Positions 16,697 through 25,555 of a stretch of 64,000 bases of DNA are shown piece after piece. Location: NCBI GenBank assembly GCA_030835125.1, contig JAUQWM010000023.1, positions 1 through 64,000 of the forward strand, in the 5' to 3' direction. Position 1 is the first letter of the stretch. The number at the start of each line of letters is the position of its first letter. A program made the translations under genes and the position numbers. The notes beneath the pieces are model-generated. The model made no database searches. It was not told where the DNA came from and saw nothing but the letters and a program-made list of their open reading frames with translations. This DNA comes from Gemmatimonadaceae bacterium. GTDB taxonomy: Bacteria; Gemmatimonadota; Gemmatimonadetes; Gemmatimonadales; Gemmatimonadaceae.

Positions 16697-18349
16697 TTGG
16701 CGGCTGTCGCGCTGATGCTCGCATGCGCCCCGGGTCCGGCCATCCGGACCGGGACCATCCCCTCCGTGCCGACTGACGTCGGTGCGCTCACCGGGCCCGC
16801 CGAGTACGACGTGGTCATCCGCAACGGTCGCGTCCTGGACGGCATGGGGAATCCATGGATCGTTGCCGATGTCGGCATCCGCGACGGAAAGTTTGCCAGG
16901 ATTGGCCATGTGCTCGGCCGCGGGGAGCGCGAGATCGACGCCCGTGGCTTGTATGTCTCTCCCGGCTGGATCGACGTGATGGACCAGTCGGGCGGGGTGC
17001 TGCCGCGCAACGGGCTGGCCGAGAACAAGCTCCGGATGGGCGTGACCACAGCGATCGGCGGTGAAGGCGGATTCCCCGTGTCCGCGAGCCGGATTCCCGA
17101 GTACTTCGAGACGCTCGAGCGCCAGGGGATCAGCATCAACTTCGGCAGCTACTTCAGCCAGACGCAGGCGCGGGTGGCGGTGCTCGGCCAGTCGGCGCGC
17201 GCCCCCAGCGCCGCCGAACTGGATCGCATGCGCGCGATCATGGACACCGCCATGCGCGCCGGCGCGATGGGCATGACCACCGCGCTCATCTACCCGCCCA
17301 GCAGCTATACCACGACCGACGAGCTGGTGGAGGTCGCGAAGGCGGTGGCGAAGTACGGCGGAACGTACGCGAGCCACATCCGCGGCGAGGGCAAGGAGGT
17401 CGTGCAGTCGGTCGGCGAGGTCATCGCGATCGCCGAGCGCGCAGGCCTGGCGGGCGAGGTCTTCCACCTCAAGGCCGCCTACCAGCCCGGCTGGGGAATC
17501 CTGATGGACAGTGTCAGGCAGCTTGTGGACGCGGCGCGCGGACGTGGGGTCGACGTCGCCGCGAACATCTATGTGTACACGGCTGGCGGCACCGGACTCG
17601 AGGCGACGATTCCCTCCTGGGCGTTCGAGGGCGGCAGTGATTCCCTGCGCGCCCGGCTTCTGGACCCGGCGATCCGCGACCGGTTGAAGCGCGAACTCCA
17701 GACGGGATCACCCGGATGGTGGAACATCGTGGAGGCAGCGGGGGGCTGGAACGGCGTGGTCCTCGCCAACGCGCGCAACCCGCAGAACGCGAAGTACAAC
17801 GGCATGCGGATCCCGGACATCGCGAAGGCGATGGGGAAGGGCGAGGCCGACGCCGCCTGGGACCTGGTGCTCGCGGGCCAGGGCCGCGTGATGGCGATCT
17901 ACCACATGATGAGCGAGCAGGACGTCGAGACCGCCCTGCGGTTTCCGTGGACCAGCATCGGCTCCGATGCCGGCGCCGCGCTCAGTGCCACCCAGGGTGA
18001 CGACCTCGGCCTCCCGCATCCTCGCGCGTATGGCAACCACGTGCGCGTCATCAGTCGTTATGTGAAGGACCGCAAGGTCATCACCCTCGAGGAAGGGGTG
18101 CGGAAGATGACCTCATGGCCCGCGACCAGGATGCGCCTCGCGAACCGCGGGTCGATCAAGGAGGGACACTGGGCCGACGTGGTGATCTTCGATCTCGCCA
18201 CACTGGACGATCGTGCGACGTATGAACAGCCGACCCTCTATCCGACCGGAATCGAGTACGTGCTGGTGAACGGCGCGATAACGATCGAGCACGGCAAACA
18301 CACCGGCGCGAAGGCGGGGAAGGTGCTGTATGGACCGGGGAAGCCGTAA
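16697..18349 (+). CDS. N-acyl-D-amino-acid deacylase (D-aminoacylase) lipoprotein
   Basis: About 550 residues if translation starts at the TTG at 16697, which gives a compact lipoprotein signal (LAAVALMLAC). The frame stays open upstream to 16559, but that part is compositionally odd. Amidohydrolase-3 features: VVIRNGRVLDGMGNPW, GWIDVMD, VTTAIGGEGG, a conserved SHIRGEG with metal His, EVFHLKAAYQ, IGSDAGA, and C-terminal GHWADVVIFD. The family removes acyl groups from N-acyl-D-amino acids and releases D-amino acids in the periplasm. The usual HxH of the N-terminal strand reads VMDQSGG here, so metal binding may differ. It is divergent from the GNAT-racemase-M20 operon. Confidence 0.8.
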   Translation: MAAVALMLACAPGPAIRTGTIPSVPTDVGALTGPAEYDVVIRNGRVLDGMGNPWIVADVGIRDGKFARIGHVLGRGEREIDARGLYVSPGWIDVMDQSGGVLPRNGLAENKLRMGVTTAIGGEGGFPVSASRIPEYFETLERQGISINFGSYFSQTQARVAVLGQSARAPSAAELDRMRAIMDTAMRAGAMGMTTALIYPPSSYTTTDELVEVAKAVAKYGGTYASHIRGEGKEVVQSVGEVIAIAERAGLAGEVFHLKAAYQPGWGILMDSVRQLVDAARGRGVDVAANIYVYTAGGTGLEATIPSWAFEGGSDSLRARLLDPAIRDRLKRELQTGSPGWWNIVEAAGGWNGVVLANARNPQNAKYNGMRIPDIAKAMGKGEADAAWDLVLAGQGRVMAIYHMMSEQDVETALRFPWTSIGSDAGAALSATQGDDLGLPHPRAYGNHVRVISRYVKDRKVITLEEGVRKMTSWPATRMRLANRGSIKEGHWADVVIFDLATLDDRATYEQPTLYPTGIEYVLVNGAITIEHGKHTGAKAGKVLYGPGKP

Positions 18350-18353
18350 GTTC

Positions 18354-18381
18354 GTGAATCGTGAATCGTGAATCGTGAATC
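18354..18381. repeat. Heptanucleotide array GTGAATC (4 units)
   Basis: Four perfect copies of GTGAATC, beginning 4 bp after the D-aminoacylase stop and ending 10 bp before the sulfatase ATG. The array fills nearly the whole 42-bp junction. Confidence 0.9.
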
Positions 18382-18391
18382 GACACTTCCG

Positions 18392-19828
18392 ATGAGACTC
18401 CTCTCTGTCGCTCTCGTGGCGGGCTTGCTGGCAATGACTGCCTGCCAGCGCTCGGCTGATCGCCCACCGAATGTGGTCGTCATCCTCGTCGACGACCTGC
18501 GCTGGGATGACATCGGCGTCGCCGGCCACCCGTTCGTCGAGACACCCGCCATCGATCGCCTCGCCCGCGAGGGCGCGCGCTTCCTGAATGCGTTCGCCAG
18601 CACCCCGCTCTGCAGCCCGAGCCGCGCCGCCATCCTCACCGGACAGCACGTCCACACCAACGGGATCATCGACAACACCGCGCGCGACTCGGCCAGTCAC
18701 CGCCTCAGTACCTTCGCCCTCCCGCTGCAACAGGCCGGCTACCAGACCGGCTTCTTCGGCAAGTGGCACATGGGGAACGATGACTCGCGCCGACCGGGCT
18801 GGTCGCACTGGGTGGCGATGAAGGGCCAGGGCGAGGCGAACGATCCCAACCTCAATATCGACGGCGAGCGGAAGGTCGTGCCCGGATACGTCACCGATGT
18901 GCTCACGGAGCACGTCGTCCAGTTCATGGAACGCTCGCGGGGAACGCCGTTCCTGGTGTTCCTCGCGCACAAGGCGCTGCACCCCAACGTCGAGCAGCGC
19001 GACGACGGCTCGGTCGCCCCGGGGCAGGGCGGTGGGTTCGTCCCGGCCCCTCGGCACCGCGGTCGTTATGCCGATGCCGTGGTGCCCCGCCGACAGAGCG
19101 CACTGGTGGCGCCGACGGGAAAGCCCGCGCTCGAGCGCGCCATCGCCGGCCTCCCTCCGCTCGGGCCGGACAGCGGCGGCACGCCGGAGGGGGATGTCCG
19201 CGCCAGGCTCGAGATGCTGCTCGGCGTCGACGAGAGCCTCGCACGGATCGAGCAGAGCCTGCGCGAGATGGGTGAGCTGGACAACACGCTCATCGTCTTC
19301 ACCAGCGACCACGGGTACTTCTATGGAGAGCACGGGCTGAACGAGGAACGCCGCCTTGCCTACGAGGAGACCGCGCGCATCCCGCTCATCATCCGGTATC
19401 CGCGATTCGCACAGGCCGGCGACACGCTCGCGCCGATGGTGCAGACCCTGGACCTCGCCCCGACGATCCTGGCCGCCGCCGGTATCCGCGACACCGTCAG
19501 CCGTCACGGCTTCTCGCTCGTCCCGCTGCTCGACCACAGCGCACCCTCACTCCGCCAGTCCCTGCTGCTGGAGTACTACAGCGATCGCGTCTTCCCGCGC
19601 ATGCTCAACATGGGGTACCAGGCCGTGCGCACCGAACGGCACAAATACATCCACTATGTGGACCTGCAGGGGATGGACGAGCTGTACGACCTGCAGACGG
19701 ACCCCTTCGAGCTGAACAACCTGATCGCCACCGACGAAGGGAAGCGGCGGCTGCCGACGCTCCAGGACGAGCTGGCGAAGCTGCAGCGTGAGACCGGTTA
19801 TCGTGCCGACTTCAGGGGCTATCGTTAG
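18392..19828 (+). CDS. Type I sulfatase, lipoprotein
   Basis: 478 residues from ATG; the signal ends in a lipobox (GLLAMTAC). Metal Asp pair in VVVILVDDLRWDD (residues 28-40). The formylglycine site is the Cys of TPLCSPSRAAILTG (C74 in CxPSR), so it is a Cys-type sulfatase needing post-translational oxidation. Further active-site parts are GKWHMGND and TSDHGYFYGEHGL. It cleaves sulphate esters, probably from polysaccharide or glycan fragments at the cell envelope. The activating enzyme is encoded directly downstream, and the two genes touch (TAG then GTG). Confidence 0.92.
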   Translation: MRLLSVALVAGLLAMTACQRSADRPPNVVVILVDDLRWDDIGVAGHPFVETPAIDRLAREGARFLNAFASTPLCSPSRAAILTGQHVHTNGIIDNTARDSASHRLSTFALPLQQAGYQTGFFGKWHMGNDDSRRPGWSHWVAMKGQGEANDPNLNIDGERKVVPGYVTDVLTEHVVQFMERSRGTPFLVFLAHKALHPNVEQRDDGSVAPGQGGGFVPAPRHRGRYADAVVPRRQSALVAPTGKPALERAIAGLPPLGPDSGGTPEGDVRARLEMLLGVDESLARIEQSLREMGELDNTLIVFTSDHGYFYGEHGLNEERRLAYEETARIPLIIRYPRFAQAGDTLAPMVQTLDLAPTILAAAGIRDTVSRHGFSLVPLLDHSAPSLRQSLLLEYYSDRVFPRMLNMGYQAVRTERHKYIHYVDLQGMDELYDLQTDPFELNNLIATDEGKRRLPTLQDELAKLQRETGYRADFRGYR

Positions 19829-20917
19829 GTGCCAGGGACAGAGGCGGGAGGGCAGAGGCCACGGCGCCGAGTCACGAATCAGGAATCACGAGTCACGATC
19901 CTGGTGCTGCTCCTGGCGCTTGGGTGCGCCCCGCGGCCATCCGGGGCGCCGGGCCCGGCCCCGGAAGGGATGGTCTGGATCCCCGGCGGCCGGTTCACCA
20001 TGGGCAGCGACGGCGAGCACGCCCTCCCGGCCGAGCAGCCCCGTCACGAGGTCGTCGTCGACGGGTTCTTCATGGACACCACCACGGTCACGAATCGCCA
20101 GTTCGCGGTGTTCGTCGCCGCGACCGGCTACGTCACCGTGGCCGAGCGCGCACCGGACGCGGCCGAACTGCTTCGACAGATGCCACCGGGGACCGCCGCT
20201 CCGCCGCCCGAAGCGCTGGTGCCTGGTTCCCTGGTGTTCGCGCCCACCGGTGCCGCGGTCGGGTTGCGCGACTGGTCGCAATGGTGGCGCTGGCAACCGG
20301 GGGCGGACTGGCGTCATCCCGATGGGCCGGCGAGTTCCATCGAGGGCAGGGAGGACTATCCGGTCGTGCACGTCGCGTGGGACGATGCGGTCGCCTATGC
20401 GGAGTGGGCCGGGAAGCGGCTGCCGACGGAGGCCGAGTGGGAGTACGCCGCGCGAGGGGGACTCGAGGAGGCGGAGCATGCCTGGGGCGACGCCCCTCAC
20501 GATCCCGCCCATCCGCAGGCGCGCATCTACGATGGTGCGTTCCCGACGCACGCGGCCGCGCCCGGCCCGGTCGCATCGTACGCGCCTAACGGGTACGGCC
20601 TGTACGACATGGCCGGGAACGTCTGGCAGTGGACGAGCGACTGGTTCAGCGAGACGACGTACGGCGAGGACCGCCGCCGTGGTCGCGTTCGGAACCCTGT
20701 CGGCCCGGCCGAAGCCGCCGACCGGCAGCAGTTGAAGACATTGCGAGGCGGGTCGTACCTGTGCAGTGACTCGTACTGCCGCGGCTACCGCGTCAGCGCG
20801 CGCAGCCCGAACGCGCGTGACAGCGGCGCGTCGCATATCGGGTTCCGGACGGTGATGACGAGCGAGCAGTGGCGAGCGCGGACGGAAGCCCGGGACGTCG
20901 GCCTTGCCGTGCCGTAG
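19829..20917 (+). CDS. Formylglycine-generating enzyme (sulfatase-modifying factor), lipoprotein form
   Basis: 362 residues if GTG at 19829, next to the sulfatase stop, is the start. The N-terminus then carries basic residues and a lipobox (LVLLLALGC, C33). The FGE-sulfatase domain is complete: GGRFTMGSDGEH, DGFFMDTTTVTN, KRLPTEAEWEYAARGG, NGYGLYDMAGNVWQWTSD, and the active region RGGSYLCSDSYCRGYR with both catalytic Cys (about residues 312 and 317), then GASHIGFRT. It oxidises the sulfatase Cys to formylglycine. Most bacterial FGEs act in the cytoplasm; here an export signal is predicted, so modification may occur after secretion. A 7-bp repeat lies within the signal-peptide codons. Confidence 0.9.
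   Translation: MPGTEAGGQRPRRRVTNQESRVTILVLLLALGCAPRPSGAPGPAPEGMVWIPGGRFTMGSDGEHALPAEQPRHEVVVDGFFMDTTTVTNRQFAVFVAATGYVTVAERAPDAAELLRQMPPGTAAPPPEALVPGSLVFAPTGAAVGLRDWSQWWRWQPGADWRHPDGPASSIEGREDYPVVHVAWDDAVAYAEWAGKRLPTEAEWEYAARGGLEEAEHAWGDAPHDPAHPQARIYDGAFPTHAAAPGPVASYAPNGYGLYDMAGNVWQWTSDWFSETTYGEDRRRGRVRNPVGPAEAADRQQLKTLRGGSYLCSDSYCRGYRVSARSPNARDSGASHIGFRTVMTSEQWRARTEARDVGLAVP
19869..19896. repeat. Heptanucleotide array GAGTCAC / GAATCAG (4 units) inside coding start
   Basis: Four 7-bp units GAGTCAC, GAATCAG, GAATCAC, GAGTCAC. If the FGE starts at the GTG at 19829, the array encodes part of the signal-peptide n-region (RVTNQESRVT). Confidence 0.85.
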
Positions 20918-21001
20918 GGGCTACTGCCGCCAATGCTCCGTCGGCGCGTTCGCCGTGTGACCGGGCGCGGAGTGTCGGCCGGGCCTTGTCACGCGCGGGC
21001 G

Positions 21002-21457
21002 TCAGGCGTCCAGCTTCGCCGCGCGGCGCACCGCGGCGAGGAGGCCGACAGGATCATCGGTGCCAATGCGATAACTGCGACCGCTGGTGAGTTCGATCTC
21101 CACCGCATTCAGGCCGGTGACGCTGAACAGCCAGCCATGGGGCGTCAGGCGGATGCCCCAGCCGTAGTACCACTTGTTCCGGACCTGGCGTGCTGCCCGG
21201 ATCTCCCGGGCCGAGAAGGTCTTGCGGATCAGACCGGGACCGAACCAGAGACGCAGGTGCTCGTCCGTCACTTCCACCGTGAGGGACCAGAAGAAGACGA
21301 CCAGCGCCGCCATGACCACGGTGATGGCCGTCAGCCCGACCCCGAGCGCCGCGGGGCCAACGGTCGCTGACAGCATCACCATCAGTGCGAGAAACGCACC
21401 GCTTCCCACGGCGACAATCGTGAACGTCCCGAACTGCGTATGACGGTAGTTGGTCAT
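21002..21457 (-). CDS. Two-TM membrane protein with PH-like domain
   Basis: 151 residues; ATG with GAGGA upstream. Two adjacent hydrophobic helices (about residues 12-57: TIVAVGSGAFLALMVML, ITVVMAALVVFFW) are followed by a cytosolic ~95-residue domain with alternating strands (LTVEVTDEHLRLWFGPG, WYYGWGIRLTPHGWLF, AVEIELTSGRSYRIGTDDP) and a terminal helix. This is the pattern of bacterial PH (bPH) proteins. No partner is suggested by context; it is convergent with the FGE gene. Confidence 0.7.
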   Translation of the reverse strand: MTNYRHTQFGTFTIVAVGSGAFLALMVMLSATVGPAALGVGLTAITVVMAALVVFFWSLTVEVTDEHLRLWFGPGLIRKTFSAREIRAARQVRNKWYYGWGIRLTPHGWLFSVTGLNAVEIELTSGRSYRIGTDDPVGLLAAVRRAAKLDA

Positions 21458-21546
21458 GGATCGGGATCCTCCCTCGGTCACAAGGTAGCGTGTCGCGGTC
21501 CGCAGGCCGAGCGTGCCGGCAACGTTTCCTCAGCGCGAACGCGGGT

Positions 21547-22530
21547 TCAGGCCAGCACGGACGCCTGCCCCCCCGTGTGCCAGAACAGCACCGACCCGGC
21601 CGCGTCGAACTCGCCGCCGCGCGCCCGCGCGATGAGCCCGGCCAGGGCCTTGGCCGTGTACCAGTGATCGGTGATGACCGCCTCCGTGCGCGCCGCGAGT
21701 GCCTGCGCCTCGCGTGACGCCGCCGACGGGATCCCGTAGCCTTCGCCGATCATCGTGTCATCCACGGTGACGCCTGCCGCGGAGCCTAACGCTCCACGCG
21801 TGAGCCCGAGCGCCTCCTCCATGCCCGCCAGGAGGGCCAGCACCGTGCGCTGGATCTCGACGGCAGGATCGTCGGCGCTGACGCCGATCACCCGCGTCCC
21901 CGGCGCATGGAGCGCGCAGCCGGCGACCAGCCCTGCCTGCGTCCCGCCTGACGAGCTGGCGTGGACGATCACGCCGGGGGTGACGCCCTGCGCCACCATC
22001 TCGCCCACGCCCCGCGCGATCGCCATCGCCCCGAGCGGCGTCGAGGCGCCGAGCGGGATGATCCACGGCCTGCGGCCCTGGGCGCGCAGTTCGGAGGCAA
22101 GGCGTTCCATCGTCGGCGCGCGTTCCTGCCGTGATTCCACATACGTCACCTCCGCGCCGTACAACGCCACCAGAAGCGCATTCCCCGTCGAGCGTTCGGG
22201 CCGCGCGCCGTTCGCCACGATGCGACAGGCCAGGCCCAGCTTCGCGGCAGCGGCCGCGGTCGCGCGACAATGGTTCGACTGCACGCCACCGCAGGTGATC
22301 AGCGTGTCCGCGCCGTCGGCGACCGCCTGCGCCGCCACCAGCGTCAGCTTCCTGATCTTGTTCCCACCGAACCCGAACGACATCGCATCGTCGCGCTTCG
22401 CCAGGAGTCGCGCCTTGAGCCCGATTGCCTCGCGCAGGCGGGCCAACTCGTCGATTGGCGTCGGCAGGTGGCCGAGCGACACCGAGGGAATCGACTCGAG
22501 ACGCTTTCGCGCCGCATCAAGTGTGGACAT
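21547..22530 (-). CDS. PLP-dependent D-cysteine desulfhydrase / ACC deaminase-like enzyme
   Basis: 327 residues. Fold type II PLP enzyme of the DcyD/AcdS group: LPTPIDELARLREAIG, LLAKRDDAMSFGFGGNKIRKL with the PLP lysine (NKIRK), ITCGGVQSNHCRATAAAAA, phosphate-cup HASSSGGTQAGL, and VDDTMIGEGYGIPS near the end. DcyD converts D-cysteine to pyruvate, sulphide and ammonia; related enzymes open the ACC ring. The surrounding genes (N-acylamino-acid racemase, D-aminoacylase) support a D-amino acid substrate. Confidence 0.85.
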   Translation of the reverse strand: MSTLDAARKRLESIPSVSLGHLPTPIDELARLREAIGLKARLLAKRDDAMSFGFGGNKIRKLTLVAAQAVADGADTLITCGGVQSNHCRATAAAAAKLGLACRIVANGARPERSTGNALLVALYGAEVTYVESRQERAPTMERLASELRAQGRRPWIIPLGASTPLGAMAIARGVGEMVAQGVTPGVIVHASSSGGTQAGLVAGCALHAPGTRVIGVSADDPAVEIQRTVLALLAGMEEALGLTRGALGSAAGVTVDDTMIGEGYGIPSAASREAQALAARTEAVITDHWYTAKALAGLIARARGGEFDAAGSVLFWHTGGQASVLA

Positions 22531-22737
22531 CTGGGAATGGGTTCAGGCCGTTGGCTCCCTCAGCCTGCGCGCCGTTCCCCCCGCGCGCCACCCCCAACCC
22601 CAGCCCCAGCGTCACGGATGGACGCAGGAGAGCTGGCGCGGAAAGCCGGGAAACCGGGTCGCGGTTGGTTGCGGACCCTCGGGGGGGATGGTATTTCCGG
22701 ACCCACGTCCCCGGGCCCTGGATCGGTCCGCAGTGCC

Positions 22738-22786
22738 GAGTCACAAGCCACGAGTCACAAGTCACGAGTCACAAGTCACGAATCAC
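22738..22786. repeat. Heptanucleotide array GARTCAC (7 units) abutting a start codon
   Basis: Seven 7-bp units alternate between GAGTCAC and AAGTCAC/AAGCCAC and end with GAATCAC. The ATG of the Nramp-like gene follows without a gap at 22787, so the array completely replaces the usual ribosome binding region. Confidence 0.92.
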
Positions 22787-24250
22787 ATGACGCCAGAATC
22801 CCGCTCCGGCCTCGACCCCTGGAAGACCGCCGAGCTCCCCGAGCCCCCGCGGCCGAAGGGGCTGCAGTGGATGGGCGTCGTCGGTCCCGGCGTCATCGTG
22901 CTGGGCGCGTCGATCGGGAGCGGCGAGTTCCTGCTCGGCCCCGCCAACTTCGTGAAGTATGGGCTCACGCTGTTATGGGTGACGCTCGTGGCCGTGCTGT
23001 TGCAGACCAACTTCAACGCCGAGTTGATGCGGTACACCATGGCCACCGGGGAGCCCGCGGTGACCGGCTTCATGCGCACGCGACCGCGATCGACGCTCTG
23101 GGCGGTGGTGTATGGGGTGCTCTACTTCTTCCAGGTGGGCTGGCCCGCGTGGGCGGGTGCCGCGTCAGGCGCGTTCTATTTTCTCGCCACCAAGCGGATT
23201 GCCGGCCCGGAGGACGCGGGCACCGTGTACCTGATTGGCGTAGCGACGTTCCTGTTGTGCGTCGCCATCCTGCTGGTGGGTCGCCGGATCGAGCGCACGC
23301 TCGAGATCCTGAACTGGATCCTCGTGATTGCCATTATTGGCAGTTTCCTCGTGCTGTCGGTCATCTTTGTTGCCCCGGTGACGTGGATCGCGGCGGCGAC
23401 CGGGTTCTTCGGCTTCGCGCCGTCGACGGGCAGGTTCATGTTCCTGCCCGCGGGCGCGGACTATTTCCTGATCGGCGCGTTCGCCGGGTTCTGCGGCGCC
23501 GGCGGCGTCATCAACATCACCCTGTCCAACTGGGCGCGCGACAAGGGCTACGGGATGGGTGGGGTGGCCGGGTACATCCCCGCCGCGGTGGGCGGGAAGA
23601 AGGTCAACCTGGCGCACACCGGGTTCACGTTCCCGCCTGACGAGAAGTCGATGGAGCGGTGGCGGGGCTGGTGGCGCGTCGTGCATATGGACCAATGGGT
23701 GATCTATTTCATTGGAGCCCTGCTGGGCATGATGCTGCCGGCGGTGCTGTACGTGACGTTTCTCGAGCCCGGGCTCGACATCCGCGGGTACGGGATCGCG
23801 GCGACGCTGGCGAATGCGATGGAGGCGCGCCTGCCGCTCATGGGCGGCGTGATGGCGTTCCTGGGGGCGTGGATCCTGTTCAAGACCCAGCTCGACGTCA
23901 TGGAGGGGATGGTCCGCGCGGTGACGGACATCCTGTGGACCGGGAGCAAGCGGATCCGCGGCTGGCGGGGCGGGGATGTGCGGGCGATCTACTACGCGCT
24001 GCTGGGCGTGGTGGTGATCTGGGGGATGATCGCGCTCAAGCTGGCGCAGCCGATCCTGCTGCTGCAGATCTCGGCGAATGTCGCAGGGGTGACGTTTGTT
24101 ATAGCGGGGATCCACCTGTACTACGTGAACACGCGGCTGTTGCCGGAGGCGGTCAGGCCGAGTTTCTGGCCGAGGGTGGGTTTGGTGGCCTTGGTGATGT
24201 TCTACGGGATGTTCTCGTTCATGTCGATTCAGGCACTCCTAACGCGGTAA
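22787..24250 (+). CDS. Nramp-like transporter lacking canonical metal motifs
   Basis: 487 residues with about 11 hydrophobic helices. Overall similarity to the Nramp/MntH fold: GVVGPGVIVLGASIGSGEF in TM1, then TNFNAELMRYTMATGE, FAGFCGAGGVINITLSNWA in TM6. The DPGN motif in TM1 and MPH motif in TM6, which bind Mn/Fe in true Nramps, are absent; TM1 has GASIGSGEF instead. The substrate is therefore open. A large cytoplasmic loop (about residues 245-310) is present. The start ATG directly follows the heptad array, and the next upstream gene is divergent. Confidence 0.8.
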   Translation: MTPESRSGLDPWKTAELPEPPRPKGLQWMGVVGPGVIVLGASIGSGEFLLGPANFVKYGLTLLWVTLVAVLLQTNFNAELMRYTMATGEPAVTGFMRTRPRSTLWAVVYGVLYFFQVGWPAWAGAASGAFYFLATKRIAGPEDAGTVYLIGVATFLLCVAILLVGRRIERTLEILNWILVIAIIGSFLVLSVIFVAPVTWIAAATGFFGFAPSTGRFMFLPAGADYFLIGAFAGFCGAGGVINITLSNWARDKGYGMGGVAGYIPAAVGGKKVNLAHTGFTFPPDEKSMERWRGWWRVVHMDQWVIYFIGALLGMMLPAVLYVTFLEPGLDIRGYGIAATLANAMEARLPLMGGVMAFLGAWILFKTQLDVMEGMVRAVTDILWTGSKRIRGWRGGDVRAIYYALLGVVVIWGMIALKLAQPILLLQISANVAGVTFVIAGIHLYYVNTRLLPEAVRPSFWPRVGLVALVMFYGMFSFMSIQALLTR

Positions 24251-24306
24251 CAACGATGCGAACGCTGGGCGGCTTCTGCCACTGTTTGAGTGACTTCCGC
24301 TCCCAC

Positions 24307-24540
24307 CTATCTGAGACCAAATGCCTCACCGATCAGAGCGTATAGTCTCTTTGCCGCGCTCTCGTCAAGTTGAATGGTTTGGCTGACCTTCCCCTGGATC
24401 TTTCGCGCCGCAGAACCGCTAGTGTCCAACTGCAGGATTGTTCTTCCGTCTATCTCAAAAACTGTGACCGAACAAGAAACCCCTCCGTGCAGAGTGTGTC
24501 GTCCGCGGTCACCAGATAAGAATTCAGTGATTAGCGCCAT
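24307..24540 (-). CDS. Small conserved protein (77 aa) at the edge of the defence island
   Basis: 77 residues from ATG with AGGAAG upstream. It resembles a widespread short uncharacterised family with a pattern GxHTLHG...LQLDTxGSxxR...GKVSQTIQLDE (here GRHTLHGGVSC, LQLDTSGSAARK, KVSQTIQLDESAAKRL). No function is known to me. Its base composition is AT-richer than the flanks, like the ATPase and methyltransferase genes. Subtracting the IS, it would begin about 180 bp after the 116-aa gene on the same strand, so it may belong to the same transcript. Confidence 0.7.
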   Translation of the reverse strand: MALITEFLSGDRGRHTLHGGVSCSVTVFEIDGRTILQLDTSGSAARKIQGKVSQTIQLDESAAKRLYALIGEAFGLR

Positions 24541-24698
24541 GTCCACTTCCTGGTTGAGATTGATGTATTTCCGAGTCGAATCCTGCTCACGCTGATTGCG
24601 GCGACCTAACCAGACGTTCGGTTTCCTGCCACTTGCGCGAAATCCGAGTCGTGTGCAGCGTGCGCTTACCAGGTGATGCGGAAGGGTAAGCTCCCCCG

Positions 24699-25523
24699 TC
24701 AAGTAGACAGTCGGGAAGTAGACTTTCGAGGTACGTTAGGCCTTGGCAGGAAGGTGAGCGGCGGCACCCGGCCAAGGCTGTCGTGGGGCCGCTCGGTGTT
24801 GTAGGTGGTGAGGAAGTCGCTGCTCACGGTCCGCACATCGTCCAGATGGGTGAACACGTAGGCGTCGAGGACTTCGGTCCGATAGGTCCGGTTGAAGCGC
24901 TCCATGAAGGCGTTCTGCTGCGGCTTCCCAGGTTGGATGTAGCGGACCGCGATCCCGTGGGCTTCGCACCAGGACGTCAAGGCCGTCGAGGTGAGTTCCG
25001 GTCCGTTGTCCATGCGCAGGGCGTGCGGAGCGCCATGCACCGCGCGGAGCTGGTCGAGGAGCGCCACCAAGCGCCCGCTGGGCAGCGACACGCCGATGTC
25101 GATGGCCAGACCCTCACGGTTGCCCTCGTCGATCACGTTCAGGATCCGATAGCGCCGACCGTCGTACAGGGTGTCGCACATGTAGTCGATCGCCCAGGTC
25201 CGGTTCAGCACCGGGGGCGCCTCAAGCGGATGCTGGATCCGTTGAGGCAGCCGGCGCCGCGTGCGCCGCGGCAGGTTGAGCCGGAGGGCGCAGTACACCC
25301 GATGGACGCGCTTGTGATTCCACCCGTGACCGTCGAGCGTCAGGCGGTCAAAGCACTTCCAGAAGCCCCAGCGCGTGCGCTTGGCCACGATCGCCTGCAG
25401 GGCATCGATCACGGGCTGATCCTGGACCAAGCGATCCCGCGGCGGCCGGTAGAACGCCGCCCGCGACAATCGCACCGCCCGACACGCCCGGTGAATCGAC
25501 AGCTGGTGGGGCTGGTCGGTCAT
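24699..25523 (-). CDS. IS3-family transposase, orfB (DDE catalytic part)
   Basis: The frame is open from 25703 and the first ATG is at 25523 (MTDQPHQLSIHRACR). Features: HTH_21-like start, WAIDYMCDTLYDG (first Asp), RMDNGPELTSTALT (second Asp), QNAFMERFNRTYRTEVLD (Glu), and C-terminal YNTERPHDSLGRVPP. These are the rve-domain catalytic residues of IS3 transposases. The overlap of this frame with orfA suggests a programmed -1 frameshift fusion near 25560-25600. A GCCTAACG motif lies in the last codons. Confidence 0.92.
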   Translation of the reverse strand: MTDQPHQLSIHRACRAVRLSRAAFYRPPRDRLVQDQPVIDALQAIVAKRTRWGFWKCFDRLTLDGHGWNHKRVHRVYCALRLNLPRRTRRRLPQRIQHPLEAPPVLNRTWAIDYMCDTLYDGRRYRILNVIDEGNREGLAIDIGVSLPSGRLVALLDQLRAVHGAPHALRMDNGPELTSTALTSWCEAHGIAVRYIQPGKPQQNAFMERFNRTYRTEVLDAYVFTHLDDVRTVSSDFLTTYNTERPHDSLGRVPPLTFLPRPNVPRKSTSRLST

Positions 25524-25555
25524 GATCGCGATGGCCTGCCGCTTCGCGGACGGCG

